The translations under genes were made by a program, and so were the position numbers. Shown piece after piece: positions 44,149-52,960 of a DNA stretch of 64,000 nucleotides; within the stretch, counting starts at the first letter, position 1, and the number at the start of each line of letters is the position of its first letter. Under the pieces are notes generated by a model that was given only the letters and a program-made list of their open reading frames with translations, searched no databases and was not told the origin of the DNA. The stretch is from a virus, in IMG/VR virus record IMGVR_UViG_3300035670_000030, positions 62,001 through 126,000 of that record; one strand, given 5' to 3'.

Positions 44149-45312
44149 TTAAATTATCTGATTAACTTTTGGAACAGGTAAATATTGACTATTAATAGTA
44201 TACCAATTATTTACCATCCAAGGATATAATACATCCTCTGGACTCCAATAAATTGCATCTAATCCATTTTCCGCAAAATCAAAAATATTCCATTGATTTT
44301 CAAACCATGCTATAAACCAGTTTCCATTTCCATCTTTATTATAATAAGGTTTTCCTTGGAATTCTGTAGTGTATACAAATGTTCCATTTAGATTTGGCCA
44401 TCCACCATTTTGAACATCAACGCTTGATAATAACCCAGGAACAATTTGTGCTGGTTCTTGATCATAAACTCTAGGATATCTTAAATCAGATAATTCAAAA
44501 TCAACGAGAGCCGCAACACATTTTTTATTAATTTTTGCATTATCGATTTCATCTAATTTTGAAACAGTAACTTTATCAATATAAACAAGACTATTTGATG
44601 GTTGATTTTTACATAAATTAATATAATTAAAATTATTACTTAATTTAAAATCACCAAAATAATTAAATGGAAAATCATCAGGATTCAAGACAGGAAAAAC
44701 TTTTCTTGCGCTATCACTTAAAATAGAAATAAGACCATCTAATGAAAAACTATTTGAGGCTAATACAATACAACGTACCATTGTTTCTGTAGAATCTTCC
44801 CCACCGAAAGCAAAAGGAACATTTTCTCCCATCCTATGCTTAATAAAAATACATGGATATGGTGTATCTAAATAACCTAAAGCACCTGTTACTTGTGTTA
44901 CTTTTGGAGTGACATTATAAGCTTTTTCAAAAAGTAATTTTTCCTCACGTTCATCAGTATAATAAATATTATATTCTTTAAAACTATAAGTTGCAGTGAC
45001 ATTATTAGAATTTAATCCACTATTTAAAATTGCACGTCCTTTATTAAAATCAATTTTTAGCCCACTTACCCCACGATCTATAAAATTACCATTAACAAAA
45101 ATCCCAGAAGAAATATTCGCATTAGGAACACTACTATCGTATACCCATTGACGGAATGGAGATCCATATATAGAATTATTTGGAAAATTTGGATCAGGAG
45201 AATTATAAAGTTTACCGCTATAATTTATAAAAGCCTCTCCCCTCGTTAGAATTTCATGATCTAACCATAAATAAAAACTGGACATTAGATTTGTAATATA
45301 ACTAGCTTTCAT
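44149..45312 (-). CDS. Neck/tail-completion region protein
   Basis: 387 residues, aromatic and beta-rich, starting KASYITNLMSSFYLWLDHEILTRGEAFINYSG. Later FIKHRMGENVPFAFGGEDSTETMVRCIVLASNSFSLDGLISILSDS is the most ordered block. Its ATG overlaps the stop of the gene upstream. The position between neck genes and tail tube suggests a tail-terminator or tail-completion role; not recognised by motif. Confidence 0.5.
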   Translation of the reverse strand: MKASYITNLMSSFYLWLDHEILTRGEAFINYSGKLYNSPDPNFPNNSIYGSPFRQWVYDSSVPNANISSGIFVNGNFIDRGVSGLKIDFNKGRAILNSGLNSNNVTATYSFKEYNIYYTDEREEKLLFEKAYNVTPKVTQVTGALGYLDTPYPCIFIKHRMGENVPFAFGGEDSTETMVRCIVLASNSFSLDGLISILSDSARKVFPVLNPDDFPFNYFGDFKLSNNFNYINLCKNQPSNSLVYIDKVTVSKLDEIDNAKINKKCVAALVDFELSDLRYPRVYDQEPAQIVPGLLSSVDVQNGGWPNLNGTFVYTTEFQGKPYYNKDGNGNWFIAWFENQWNIFDFAENGLDAIYWSPEDVLYPWMVNNWYTINSQYLPVPKVNQII

Positions 45313-45890
45313 TATATAACCCCCAATCTTTTAAGAAATTTTGTATACATAGGACTAAAATATTTTACAGGACGAAATATACGATTTGAATAATTATATT
45401 TTATTTGAATACCACCGCCAGAACGAGACCCACTAAAACGTCCATATAAAAAAGAACCTAAACCAGAAATTCCGCGTTCAACATCTAATAGCCAACTACG
45501 ACCACCTTCCCATGGTAATCTTGTGACAGCACCAAATTCTTCTTTAGAGGGGATATTAACTTTTATTTCGAAACCATTTTGCGTATCTTTAACTTTACGA
45601 TCTAATAAAATTTTTTGTATTAAACGTTTTACTGGTAATGTTGGATTCGATCCTTTATTAAAACCTAAAAATGAAAATAAATTACCATAACCGCCAAGTG
45701 TTCCAGATATATTAGATGCATTTTCTCCACCATCTAATTCTTGCGTAACAGGGTGTGATTCAAATTCTGCGCGAAATAAAGCCTTTTCTTTTTCTAGTTC
45801 TTGTTTAACTAAATTACGAACTAAAGTCTTTACGCTTTTACTTTGGAAGACCTCCTTTTTAATAAGTTTTTTATTAATTTTTCCAGCCAT
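45312..45890 (-). CDS. Conserved-looking neck protein
   Basis: 192 residues. Basic helical start (about 1-45), then SHPVTQELDGGENASNISGTLGGYGNLFSFLGF, a Gly-rich segment I associate with a conserved phage neck protein of unknown detail, and a basic C-terminus. Overlaps both neighbours by one base (TAATG type). Probably part of the head-to-tail connection. Confidence 0.55.
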   Translation of the reverse strand: MAGKINKKLIKKEVFQSKSVKTLVRNLVKQELEKEKALFRAEFESHPVTQELDGGENASNISGTLGGYGNLFSFLGFNKGSNPTLPVKRLIQKILLDRKVKDTQNGFEIKVNIPSKEEFGAVTRLPWEGGRSWLLDVERGISGLGSFLYGRFSGSRSGGGIQIKYNYSNRIFRPVKYFSPMYTKFLKRLGVI

Positions 45891-46321
45891 TATTCGCTCT
45901 CCCTAAAATATAAAGTATAAAAATCTATATTGAAAAGTCCGTGTGGACGATTAGTTCCCAATGATTGGACCGGACGACCATCAATTTCAATTTTTTCAGC
46001 ATCACTAATAAAATCTACAAAATCTTTTTTTGCTTTTATTCTGCAAATATTTCCACGTACTTCTTCACGAATTTCTGGCCAACCCATCATTTTAGATGGA
46101 TCTTGCCATTGAATTCGACAATCAAAAGTACCACTAATCGGAATATAAGTTACTTCTATAGACTCCTGATCGTTATATAAAAAATTATAATTTGGATCAC
46201 TAGATACGACTACACGTTCAGGTGTTTTCCATGCAGTAACAGGCCTTGCAAATGTATCATGTAAATTATTGAATTCATTTGCCCATGCTAATTTTTCTGC
46301 ATCTGAAACAAAACTTGGCAT
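45890..46321 (-). CDS. Neck / head completion protein (positional)
   Basis: 143 residues: ARPVTAWKTPERVVVSSDPNYNFLY, YIPISGTFDCRIQW, CRIKAKKDFVDFISDAEKIEIDGRPVQSLG. Small beta-rich protein following the connector-like gene, in the place of a head-closure protein. No specific motif. Confidence 0.5.
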   Translation of the reverse strand: MPSFVSDAEKLAWANEFNNLHDTFARPVTAWKTPERVVVSSDPNYNFLYNDQESIEVTYIPISGTFDCRIQWQDPSKMMGWPEIREEVRGNICRIKAKKDFVDFISDAEKIEIDGRPVQSLGTNRPHGLFNIDFYTLYFRESE

Positions 46322-46322
46322 A

Positions 46323-46856
46323 TTAATTTAATGTTCTTTGATATTCTTGAGTTATATAAATTGCAACACCTTCAGTATCATCTCCAACAACTTGATCAGG
46401 TATAGAATTATATTTAAGATACATTTTTACAGATTTATCTAATTCCGCTTTGCAGTCTTGAGCAAGACCTCTAAAATTTTTAGAAATTTCATTTTTATTA
46501 ATTTTAGTGATTGTACTGTCCCCTTCTCTTAAAGTTGTCCAATCATTACCAACAGTCATTGCACTAGATGCTGCGTTTCTGGCTTCATTTTTAAAATACT
46601 CACAATCAAATATCATTTTATAAATCGAATATTGATCAGAAGACGGCTCTGGTAATAAACCATAACCAGTAACGATTCCAGAAGAGTTTTGAAAACAAAC
46701 CCCAGAAATATGCGTGCCTATTAAATTATTTAATTTTCCAGCATTTGAATTATCCAAAAACCATCCAGATAAACGACTTGGAGGATAAGATGCAGGATTT
46801 CCTAAATCATTATATACACTATCTATAAATTGAGAAAAAGAATATGTACAGTTCAC
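46323..46856 (-). CDS. Head-tail connector-like protein (positional)
   Basis: 177 residues, GTG start at 46856 (no ATG near). Starts NCTYSFSQFIDSVYNDLG and has AWFLD-like aromatic turns, then mainly helices in the second half (YFKNEARNAASSAMTVG, LAQDCKAELDKSVKMYLKYN). Small helical proteins here usually form the ring under the portal. Preceded by a GTGTAA box 8 bases upstream of the GTG. Confidence 0.5.
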   Translation of the reverse strand: MNCTYSFSQFIDSVYNDLGNPASYPPSRLSGWFLDNSNAGKLNNLIGTHISGVCFQNSSGIVTGYGLLPEPSSDQYSIYKMIFDCEYFKNEARNAASSAMTVGNDWTTLREGDSTITKINKNEISKNFRGLAQDCKAELDKSVKMYLKYNSIPDQVVGDDTEGVAIYITQEYQRTLN

Positions 46857-46864
46857 ATACTATT

Positions 46865-46870
46865 TTACAC
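46865..46870 (-). promoter_or_regulatory. GTGTAA late-promoter candidate
   Basis: Minus-strand TTTTTGTGTAAAATAGTATG, only 8 bases before the GTG at 46856. The spacing is shorter than for the other copies. Confidence 0.4.
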
Positions 46871-46876
46871 AAAAAA

Positions 46877-47254
46877 TTAAGCACCTTCTCTTAAGATCTT
46901 TCGCGCTTTAGCGTCTAAATCATTAATTGATTTAACTTGACCTTCTGCAACATTACTACCATATCTAGAATTCCATTTTATAAATTCCTGAACTAAACGG
47001 TCTGTAAGAACTTTTCTATCTGGAGTTGGAACAAGACCAATTTTATATGCATGTGCTTGTAGATCCGTCATATTCATTTCAGCTAATTGTCCACGATATT
47101 GTTCAGAACTTGTTGCTGTGTATATTGAAAGAGTTTCGCCTAAAATTTCATCTAAAGAAGATGGCTGTTTAACAGTTTTTTCCTCTTTCCCGTGAATTTG
47201 TAACATATCTTTTTTTGATGGGCGACCTCTTTTCTTTTTAGTTTGAGTATTCAT
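46877..47254 (-). CDS. AT-hook-like plus SAP/Rho-N-like protein beside the capsid gene
   Basis: 125 residues. The N-terminus KKKRGRPSKKD is an AT-hook-type minor-groove motif (GRP core flanked by basic residues). MNMTDLQAHAYKIGLVPTPDRKVLTDRLVQEF (about 67-98) has the helix-turn-helix of SAP or Rho-N DNA/RNA-binding motifs. Such modules occur in phage head proteins. It may help package or hold DNA, or bind capsid mRNA; inferred only. Confidence 0.6.
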   Translation of the reverse strand: MNTQTKKKRGRPSKKDMLQIHGKEEKTVKQPSSLDEILGETLSIYTATSSEQYRGQLAEMNMTDLQAHAYKIGLVPTPDRKVLTDRLVQEFIKWNSRYGSNVAEGQVKSINDLDAKARKILREGA

Positions 47255-47300
47255 CTTAAATATTATTACATTTAATGTAAAAATAATCTAATTTTTTTAT

Positions 47301-47338
47301 AAAAAAAGGGCCACCCTTTCGGATGGCCCTAATTTTTT
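47301..47338 (-). terminator. Strong rho-independent terminator after the major capsid gene
   Basis: Stem of 10 pairs (one G-T) between 47307-47316 and 47321-47330 with a GAAA-type tetraloop on the minus strand, followed by a T-run (47307 to 47301). A T-run also follows on the plus strand, so it may be bidirectional. It lies 23 bases after the capsid stop. Confidence 0.9.
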
Positions 47339-47353
47339 AAACTATTTGTTTAA

Positions 47354-48478
47354 TTATACAATTAAACCAACAGCTGCGCGAGCGTCAACAGCTACGCGAC
47401 CTTCTTCTACGAAGCTGTAGAAGCCAACTTTTTGGCTACGAGCCAAGAATTGGTCGTCAGGAAGAACTCTGACTTGGCCACGGCTTTCGCTTTGGATTGC
47501 GACTGGGCGCAAGAAAGCGTTACGTGTAGCATCAACACCGATGATTAATTCATCAGTTGCGCTTGTGAATGTTGTTCCACCAGCTTGTCCGTATGTATTG
47601 AATTGTGTCGAACCAGCAAAGGTGTCGAACAAGTCATTGTATTTACGGCCTTCGCCAAGTTCAAGCAATTCATGAATTGTTACTCCGAAGATTTCATTAG
47701 TACCAGCAGCACGATAGATTTCTTCACGAACACTGTCAGGAAGAGGTACTGCAGTAGCACCACTTGTAGCAACAGCGCCAGAGCGTGTGTTCATTGGTTG
47801 ATAAGCAAATGCACGGATTTGTTCTTTGACTTCTGGGCTTACGAAGATGTCGGTTAAGCCACGGCTCTGAAGAGCTTGTGGTGTACCGCCAGTGTAAGCA
47901 GCGTTGAGTCTACGAACTAAAGTCCAGAGCTTGTTCATGTCGTCAAGTTGGAAAGTTCCAGCAGTACCAACACGGAAAACGTGTTTAGTGCTATTTGTGG
48001 AAGCTTCAGCTAAGAGTTTAAGGATAACAGCCCAAGCATTACGTTCTTGTTTTACAAGAATTTCATTGGCCATACGTTCCAAACCAGCAGCAACAACGTC
48101 GAGACGAGCCCTACGTACATAGCGTTTGTCCATGGAAATCGCACTATCAAGACGATAGGTATTGATTTTCATTTCTTGCATACCTTGTACGAAATTGGTT
48201 GGCAATCCGCCACCAACAGTTTGGCTCCATACGCTGATGTGCCCCTCATTAAGACCGTAGTAAAGATCAAGCGGAATCGAAGGAGAATCATCTTCATCAA
48301 ATTCTACGTCTCTGTAAATCATAGGAGCAGTACCAGCTTGTAAGAGAACTTGCTGAACAACTTCACTGATGAAAGCTGCGAAAGCTTCTTGAGCTTCCAT
48401 TGCTACAGTTTTATTGTCCGAAGCAAGAGCCTTGATAAGCTCGACTTGCTCTGGGTTTTTATCAAATTGAATTTTCAT
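47354..48478 (-). CDS. Major capsid protein (HK97 fold)
   Basis: 374 residues. N-terminal helical segment (1-45), MIYRDVEFDEDDSPSIPLDLYY, INTYRLDSAISMDKRYVRRARLDVVAAGLERMANEILVKQERNAWAVIL (spine-helix-like, about 105-155), DIFVSPEVKEQIRAFAY and ELIIGVDATRNAFLRPVAIQSE near the end. The order and the position after protease and decoration genes fit an HK97-type capsid. GC content and codon quality are visibly higher than in neighbours, and a strong terminator follows, as for the most abundant virion protein. Confidence 0.88.
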   Translation of the reverse strand: MKIQFDKNPEQVELIKALASDNKTVAMEAQEAFAAFISEVVQQVLLQAGTAPMIYRDVEFDEDDSPSIPLDLYYGLNEGHISVWSQTVGGGLPTNFVQGMQEMKINTYRLDSAISMDKRYVRRARLDVVAAGLERMANEILVKQERNAWAVILKLLAEASTNSTKHVFRVGTAGTFQLDDMNKLWTLVRRLNAAYTGGTPQALQSRGLTDIFVSPEVKEQIRAFAYQPMNTRSGAVATSGATAVPLPDSVREEIYRAAGTNEIFGVTIHELLELGEGRKYNDLFDTFAGSTQFNTYGQAGGTTFTSATDELIIGVDATRNAFLRPVAIQSESRGQVRVLPDDQFLARSQKVGFYSFVEEGRVAVDARAAVGLIV

Positions 48479-48502
48479 ATTTTTCTTTCTTTATTTATTT
48501 TA

Positions 48503-49039
48503 TTAGAGTTCTACCTTTAAGAGGGCATATCCTTCGTCATTTTTAGGACCGAGGAATTTGCCAACTGTTGCGCTAGCATAAGGTACAACTTTAAGATCTC
48601 CGTTACCAGCGTCGGAAACAGCTGCGCCGCTACCAACTCCTGGGGTTCCAACGATACCGCTAACAAGAACAAGCCCTTTTGTAAGAATTGGGCATGCTTG
48701 ACCACTGATGATGACATCCATCTCAGCTGCCTTGCGTGGGTTGTAAATTAATTGTTCGCCGTTCTCATCTACTTTACGAACATCTTTAAGCAATAATCCA
48801 ACGATTTGGCCTTTAGCGGCACCAGAAGGAGCGGCGCTAACAGTCCAAGGAACATTGAATTGTGCGGAAAGAGTGTTTCCGTATTGAGAAAGGTTGTCTA
48901 AACTAAGATTAGATTTGAGATCAACACCGTTTCCGTCTGCGACAACAACAGTTCCCTTATTTAAGGATTCTGCGTTAACAGCAAAAAGATTTACGACATC
49001 ATGCTCATCATAATCTCTGAATGGTTTTAAATTTGCCAT
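48503..49039 (-). CDS. Head decoration/stabilisation protein
   Basis: 178 residues, Gly/Ala/Val-rich with a beta pattern: AESLNKGTVVVADGNGVDLKS, VGLLLKDVRKVDENGEQLIYNP, ASATVGKFLGPKNDEGYALLKVEL. Small protein directly before the capsid gene with a similarly balanced composition, typical of decoration proteins. Shares an AGAAAGAAAAT-type upstream sequence with the capsid gene. Confidence 0.6.
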   Translation of the reverse strand: MANLKPFRDYDEHDVVNLFAVNAESLNKGTVVVADGNGVDLKSNLSLDNLSQYGNTLSAQFNVPWTVSAAPSGAAKGQIVGLLLKDVRKVDENGEQLIYNPRKAAEMDVIISGQACPILTKGLVLVSGIVGTPGVGSGAAVSDAGNGDLKVVPYASATVGKFLGPKNDEGYALLKVEL

Positions 49040-49058
49040 AATTTTATTTTCTTTCTAT

Positions 49059-50933
49059 TTATTTAATTTTTACGCTGTTTTTATTGAAAGCAGCACTGAT
49101 TTTTTCAACCAATGATACCTCTTGAGGAGAGGAAGCGTTCGGAAGGACTTCTTCCTTTACCTCTGCACTCGAAATTACTTCTTCTACAGTTTTTTCTTCG
49201 CTAGCTACGACTTCAGAAGGTTCAGAAGCTTTTTCTTCTTTCATTTCTTCTTTTTTCATTTCAGCTTCTTTCTTCATCATTTCAGCTTTAGCCATTTTTT
49301 TCTTAGCTGCGGCAAATGTAGAAAACTTTTTATACCATTTTTCGAATTGTTCATCATTCTCGATGGCATTTAAATCTTCTGCGATGATACTACGATCTTC
49401 ATCAGTAAGATCAAATTCTTCATCAAGCAAGGCCATACGGCGTTGGAAATTGGCTTCAATTTCTTTGGCTTTAAGATCTTCTTGAATTTTCGTGAATTCT
49501 TCTTTTACTTTTTCACTATCGGCTTTGATTGATTCAAGGCTGGTTTTTAATTCAGCGATTTGATCTTCAGCAGCTTTAAGTGCGGTTTCTTTTTCTTCAA
49601 CTTTTGATTGCCATTCTTTAGCTAGATCTGCGATACGGTTCGAAATAAAATCACGAACTTCACTTGCAGCAACTTCCTTAATGGAATCATCCGTAATATC
49701 ATCAATATTTTTTAGTTGCATAATATTTTTTACATTTTTATTTTCTTCTTGGACACTTTTTTTATTCATTTTAATTTCAGAAGATTCTACCTCACTATAT
49801 TTTTTATAATTTGATGAAGAGCATTGTGGACAAATTTCAGCATACATACCTTTATAACCACAACCAGTACAAACATATTGATTATCTTTCATTTCGTCAG
49901 ATTTTTTTTCATATTTGTCTGCATCTTCGTTCTCAACAATAGATAAAGTTTCTTCGGCGGCTGTTGACTCTTGATTTTCTTTTGGTTTATCATAAGAAAT
50001 AACAACACCACTAACTTCAGCAGCTGGGGTATTAGTAAAACCAATTCCTAGTGGAAGAACATTTCCCTGAAGATTTAAAAGAACTAATTCTCCATCTTCT
50101 GTAAACCCATTGCCTCCAAAAACTTTAAGACGATCTTTTAATTCTATAATTTCTTCTTCTTTTTCTATAATAGTTGCTTCAGCTAAATTTTTGCTTCCTT
50201 TCGCAACATTAAATTCATTAAACCCAAGTTCCCAACTTGCACTAACTGACAAGTATCTATCAGAAGACGGATCACTGCTAGTAACCAATTCAGCTGCAAA
50301 TTCTGGATTTACAATTTTCCATACGTAACCAGAAAGAACAACATTAAATGGGCCTTTCATTCCCTTTACTTCTTCTAAAGTCAAAGGTTTACTACTACCA
50401 AACTCACTAAATCCATAACCAGTACAAACACCAACAACCACTTTACGATTATGTTCAATATTAAATGGTTTATTAATAAAATTCTCAACCATTGCTAAAG
50501 CAACATCTGTGCTGATTATATGTCCATTTTTATTTCCACGATTAACAACGAAAGCATCAAAAGCAACTCCCATTAAATCACGATTAACATCAAGATCAAC
50601 ATTTTGTGGAAGATATTGTTTTAACTGGTCAATTGAAGCTACTGCTAAATATTTATCATCATCAAAAGGAACCATCGCTTGAACGATAATTCCATCAAAT
50701 TTAATTGAGTATTTAAAATCTTTCATTGTATCCATTTGTAAATTTACACTTTCTTCTTTTAATAGGGCAACATTTTTGAGTTTACTACCTACAATAATTT
50801 TATCTTGATTTGTTTTTGTTAATTCTAACGCGCACAATGATATTGGACGGGTAAATGAAATTGATAAATCTGATAAATCAAATCCTGTTTTTGGATCGAT
50901 ATTATTAATAACAGCTTCTTCGTATGTAGGCAT
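49059..50933 (-). CDS. Prohead protease - zinc ribbon - scaffold fusion
   Basis: 624 residues. Protease part 1-310: NKPFNIEHNRKVVVGVCTGYGF with H161 in the expected catalytic His place, and RYLSVSASWELGF with S229/S231. A rubredoxin-like zinc ribbon follows at 353-372: C355-x2-C358...C368-x2-C371. The C-terminal half (about 385-624) is a coiled coil rich in Lys and Glu, the scaffold. Internal ATGs at 49769 and 49721 could give a free scaffold. Cleavage by the protease would remove the scaffold during head maturation. It has a GTGTAA box and TATAAT just before the ATG. The protease class cannot be assigned with certainty. Confidence 0.7.
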   Translation of the reverse strand: MPTYEEAVINNIDPKTGFDLSDLSISFTRPISLCALELTKTNQDKIIVGSKLKNVALLKEESVNLQMDTMKDFKYSIKFDGIIVQAMVPFDDDKYLAVASIDQLKQYLPQNVDLDVNRDLMGVAFDAFVVNRGNKNGHIISTDVALAMVENFINKPFNIEHNRKVVVGVCTGYGFSEFGSSKPLTLEEVKGMKGPFNVVLSGYVWKIVNPEFAAELVTSSDPSSDRYLSVSASWELGFNEFNVAKGSKNLAEATIIEKEEEIIELKDRLKVFGGNGFTEDGELVLLNLQGNVLPLGIGFTNTPAAEVSGVVISYDKPKENQESTAAEETLSIVENEDADKYEKKSDEMKDNQYVCTGCGYKGMYAEICPQCSSSNYKKYSEVESSEIKMNKKSVQEENKNVKNIMQLKNIDDITDDSIKEVAASEVRDFISNRIADLAKEWQSKVEEKETALKAAEDQIAELKTSLESIKADSEKVKEEFTKIQEDLKAKEIEANFQRRMALLDEEFDLTDEDRSIIAEDLNAIENDEQFEKWYKKFSTFAAAKKKMAKAEMMKKEAEMKKEEMKEEKASEPSEVVASEEKTVEEVISSAEVKEEVLPNASSPQEVSLVEKISAAFNKNSVKIK

Positions 50934-50951
50934 TTTATTATTATAGATTAC

Positions 50952-50957
50952 TTACAC
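50952..50957 (-). promoter_or_regulatory. GTGTAA late-promoter candidate
   Basis: Minus-strand AATAAGTGTAAGTAATCTATAAT, then 6 bases, then ATG 50933. The GTGTAA and TATAAT boxes are 6 bases apart. Confidence 0.5.
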
Positions 50958-50976
50958 TTATTTTTATAATTTATTA

Positions 50977-51675
50977 TTATAATCTTGCAAATTGCCAATG
51001 TTGATAATCCATATTTCTATAACGACCTAAACTAATCCCGCCCTCTTCTTCGACAAATTTCCAATAGTTATTATAATCTGGATGGGCCATTTTTGCACGA
51101 TCTTTTCCCCATTTTAATTGATTTCGATCAGGATCGATATCTACAGCACATCCCCAGGAATGAGTGCTAAAAGCATTGCCGCCACGCATTTTTCTAACAT
51201 TCAAAATACCACCAAATAAATTTAAACCGAGCCTATCAATTTCTTTTTCTCCATATGTTTTTAATACTTTTTCAAAAACATTATAAAAACTTTTTGCGCA
51301 TTTTTCATGACATGTAAATTTTTTAATAGTTATATTTTTAGCCCAAGCAAGTTTCATGGGATATGGTATTTCTAAACTAGTTTGATTTTCTCCAACTGGG
51401 CCATAAAAATTAACCATACTATTATAGTCTTGTTTTGGCCAGCGTTGAGAAATCGGTGTATTTTCACTAACAGTAGTAATAAATTTCCAAGTTTTTGGAC
51501 CAACAATTCCATCAGGTTTAAGACCATTTTTAGTTTGAAATTTTAAAGTTTCTCTTTCTGTCATTGGGCCGAATGCTCCATCAACATATGGTATTTTATA
51601 ACCAGCGCTTTGTAAAAACAACTGCCATTGTTTTACATCTTGTCCAAAATCACCTTTTTTTAAAACTTTATTCAT
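50977..51675 (-). CDS. Endolysin: peptidoglycan-binding plus M15 peptidase
   Basis: 232 residues. Residues 1-66 are a PG_binding_1 domain (KKGDFGQDVKQWQLFLQSAGY, DGAFGPMTERETLKFQ, DGIVGPKTW). The catalytic half is VanY/M15-type: STHSWGCAVDIDPDRN with zinc ligands H172 and D179, and DYQHWQF with H226. It should cleave the peptide cross-bridge of peptidoglycan at lysis. No signal peptide, so it needs the holin. Overlaps the holin-like gene by 8 bases. Confidence 0.88.
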   Translation of the reverse strand: MNKVLKKGDFGQDVKQWQLFLQSAGYKIPYVDGAFGPMTERETLKFQTKNGLKPDGIVGPKTWKFITTVSENTPISQRWPKQDYNSMVNFYGPVGENQTSLEIPYPMKLAWAKNITIKKFTCHEKCAKSFYNVFEKVLKTYGEKEIDRLGLNLFGGILNVRKMRGGNAFSTHSWGCAVDIDPDRNQLKWGKDRAKMAHPDYNNYWKFVEEEGGISLGRYRNMDYQHWQFARL

Positions 51676-52138
51676 ATTTCATTACCCATTCAAGTGGGGC
51701 ATAAGATGGATCATTTTTATATTTTTCAGCATATACAATCGTTTCTTCATATATAATATTTTCTTCTCTTTGTTCTGATGTTAAAGTAGAATTTAAATTT
51801 GTATTAGAAGAGCTACCATATTTAAGATCAATAGCCGCTTGTACACCAATATAAGAGGCAACAATAATTGCTACAATTTCAATTGTCTTTGTAAAAATAG
51901 TAACATAACCAGAAATCAATTCATTTTTACTTGGTAATAAAAATAATATTGCTACTGACAATAAATAAAAAAATAGCAAACCAATAAAAGAAGAAAATGC
52001 TAGAAAAAATTTTTTTGATTTAAAGTGGTTTTCTTTTCTTAATGAATTTTGTAGCTCAATTGGCGTTCCAGGTGGTACGCGATTAGAACTTAAAAAAGAA
52101 GCGGCACTGCTTACAATATTTTTTAAATTAGTCCACAT
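51668..52138 (-). CDS. Putative holin (two membrane helices)
   Basis: 156 residues. Two hydrophobic segments: FFLAFSSFIGLLFFYLLSVAILFLL (about 43-67) and YVTIFTKTIEIVAIIVASYIGVQAAI (about 78-103), with an N-terminal cytoplasmic-looking basic region and a polar tail. Sits directly before the endolysin gene in the lysis cassette. Holin role inferred from topology and place. Confidence 0.6.
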   Translation of the reverse strand: MWTNLKNIVSSAASFLSSNRVPPGTPIELQNSLRKENHFKSKKFFLAFSSFIGLLFFYLLSVAILFLLPSKNELISGYVTIFTKTIEIVAIIVASYIGVQAAIDLKYGSSSNTNLNSTLTSEQREENIIYEETIVYAEKYKNDPSYAPLEWVMKYE

Positions 52139-52139
52139 A

Positions 52140-52655
52140 TTATAAAAAGATCCAAACTAATGATGCAAATAATCCAGCCCCACCAATTGGAGCTAATAAA
52201 TTATAAGGCGGTGGCACAAAACCCATAATTTGTAAACCTAGTAATACCCCACCAGCAGCTGCAATAATTGCAGCAATCCATTTTAAACGATGATAACGTT
52301 TAATTGCATTAGTATATTTTTCAAGCCATTTTTGAGCTTCTGCTTGTTGTACTATACCCCACTCTTTTAGAGTCTCAATATCTTTTTTAAGTTTATCTAT
52401 TTGAGTGAAACTGTCTTTCAAATTCATGTTTGCTTTGCTCAAATTATCTTTAAGTTTCACATTTTCAGATTTAGCAATTTTTAATTCTGATTGTAACTCT
52501 TTAACAATTTGTTTTGCATCTTGTATTGGGGCTTTTGGTGTTACAACTACAGCTGGCGTTGTATCTACTTTTGATTTTGATTTAAACCAGTTAAATTGAC
52601 TATACCCAGTATTTATAAAAATTAATAATAAAATAAATGGAATAAATTTTTTCAT
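52140..52655 (-). CDS. Lysis-cassette membrane protein with signal peptide, coiled coil and TM end (inner spanin-like)
   Basis: 171 residues. N-terminal KKFIPFILLLIFINTGYSQ reads as a cleavable signal peptide ending YSQ, which is common in Bacteroidota. A coiled coil spans about 45-100 (KQIVKELQSELKIAKSENVKLKDNL), and about 125-170 holds two hydrophobic segments. It could be a spanin-type or holin-type component. The neighbouring gene is a lipoprotein, the other half of a spanin pair. Confidence 0.55.
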   Translation of the reverse strand: MKKFIPFILLLIFINTGYSQFNWFKSKSKVDTTPAVVVTPKAPIQDAKQIVKELQSELKIAKSENVKLKDNLSKANMNLKDSFTQIDKLKKDIETLKEWGIVQQAEAQKWLEKYTNAIKRYHRLKWIAAIIAAAGGVLLGLQIMGFVPPPYNLLAPIGGAGLFASLVWIFL

Positions 52656-52927
52656 ATAATTGGTTCTTTAATTAATTTAGAATTAGATTCTTCTTCTATT
52701 TGTTCAAGAAGCCTCTCTAATCTATCTGCTAATGTTAAAGCTTTCTCAACTTTTTCTCCAACAATAGTATTTGATTCTCCAGCTTTATCTAATTCACTTT
52801 TTGTTTTTTCAAGTGACTGAATAACTTCTTCGGTATTTGCAATTGGTGGTCCAGATTTTTTATGCGCTGGATCTAAGCATACACATCCAGTAAAAAATAG
52901 AATAAATATTAACGATAAATACTTCAT
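52652..52927 (-). CDS. Small lipoprotein (outer-spanin-like)
   Basis: ATG 52927 gives 91 residues starting MKYLSLIFILFFTGC, a lipobox with Cys at position 15; a start at 52942 adds five residues without improving it. After the Cys comes a short polar linker and a helical, Glu-rich region. Overlaps the coiled-coil membrane gene by 4 bases. Together they resemble an o-spanin/i-spanin pair, which joins inner and outer membranes for lysis. Confidence 0.6.
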   Translation of the reverse strand: MKYLSLIFILFFTGCVCLDPAHKKSGPPIANTEEVIQSLEKTKSELDKAGESNTIVGEKVEKALTLADRLERLLEQIEEESNSKLIKEPII

Positions 52928-52960
52928 ATTATATATGTACACACAAAATAAATTATAAAA

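Noticed and set aside
47266-47280. TTACATTTAATGTAA inverted repeat before the AT-hook gene as an operator
   Set aside because: Only 6-base arms in an AT-rich gap; may simply be a variant of the GTGTAA box. Not enough to call.
48517-48717. Second minus-strand frame inside the decoration protein gene
   Set aside because: Overlaps entirely in another frame of a gene with good codon composition.
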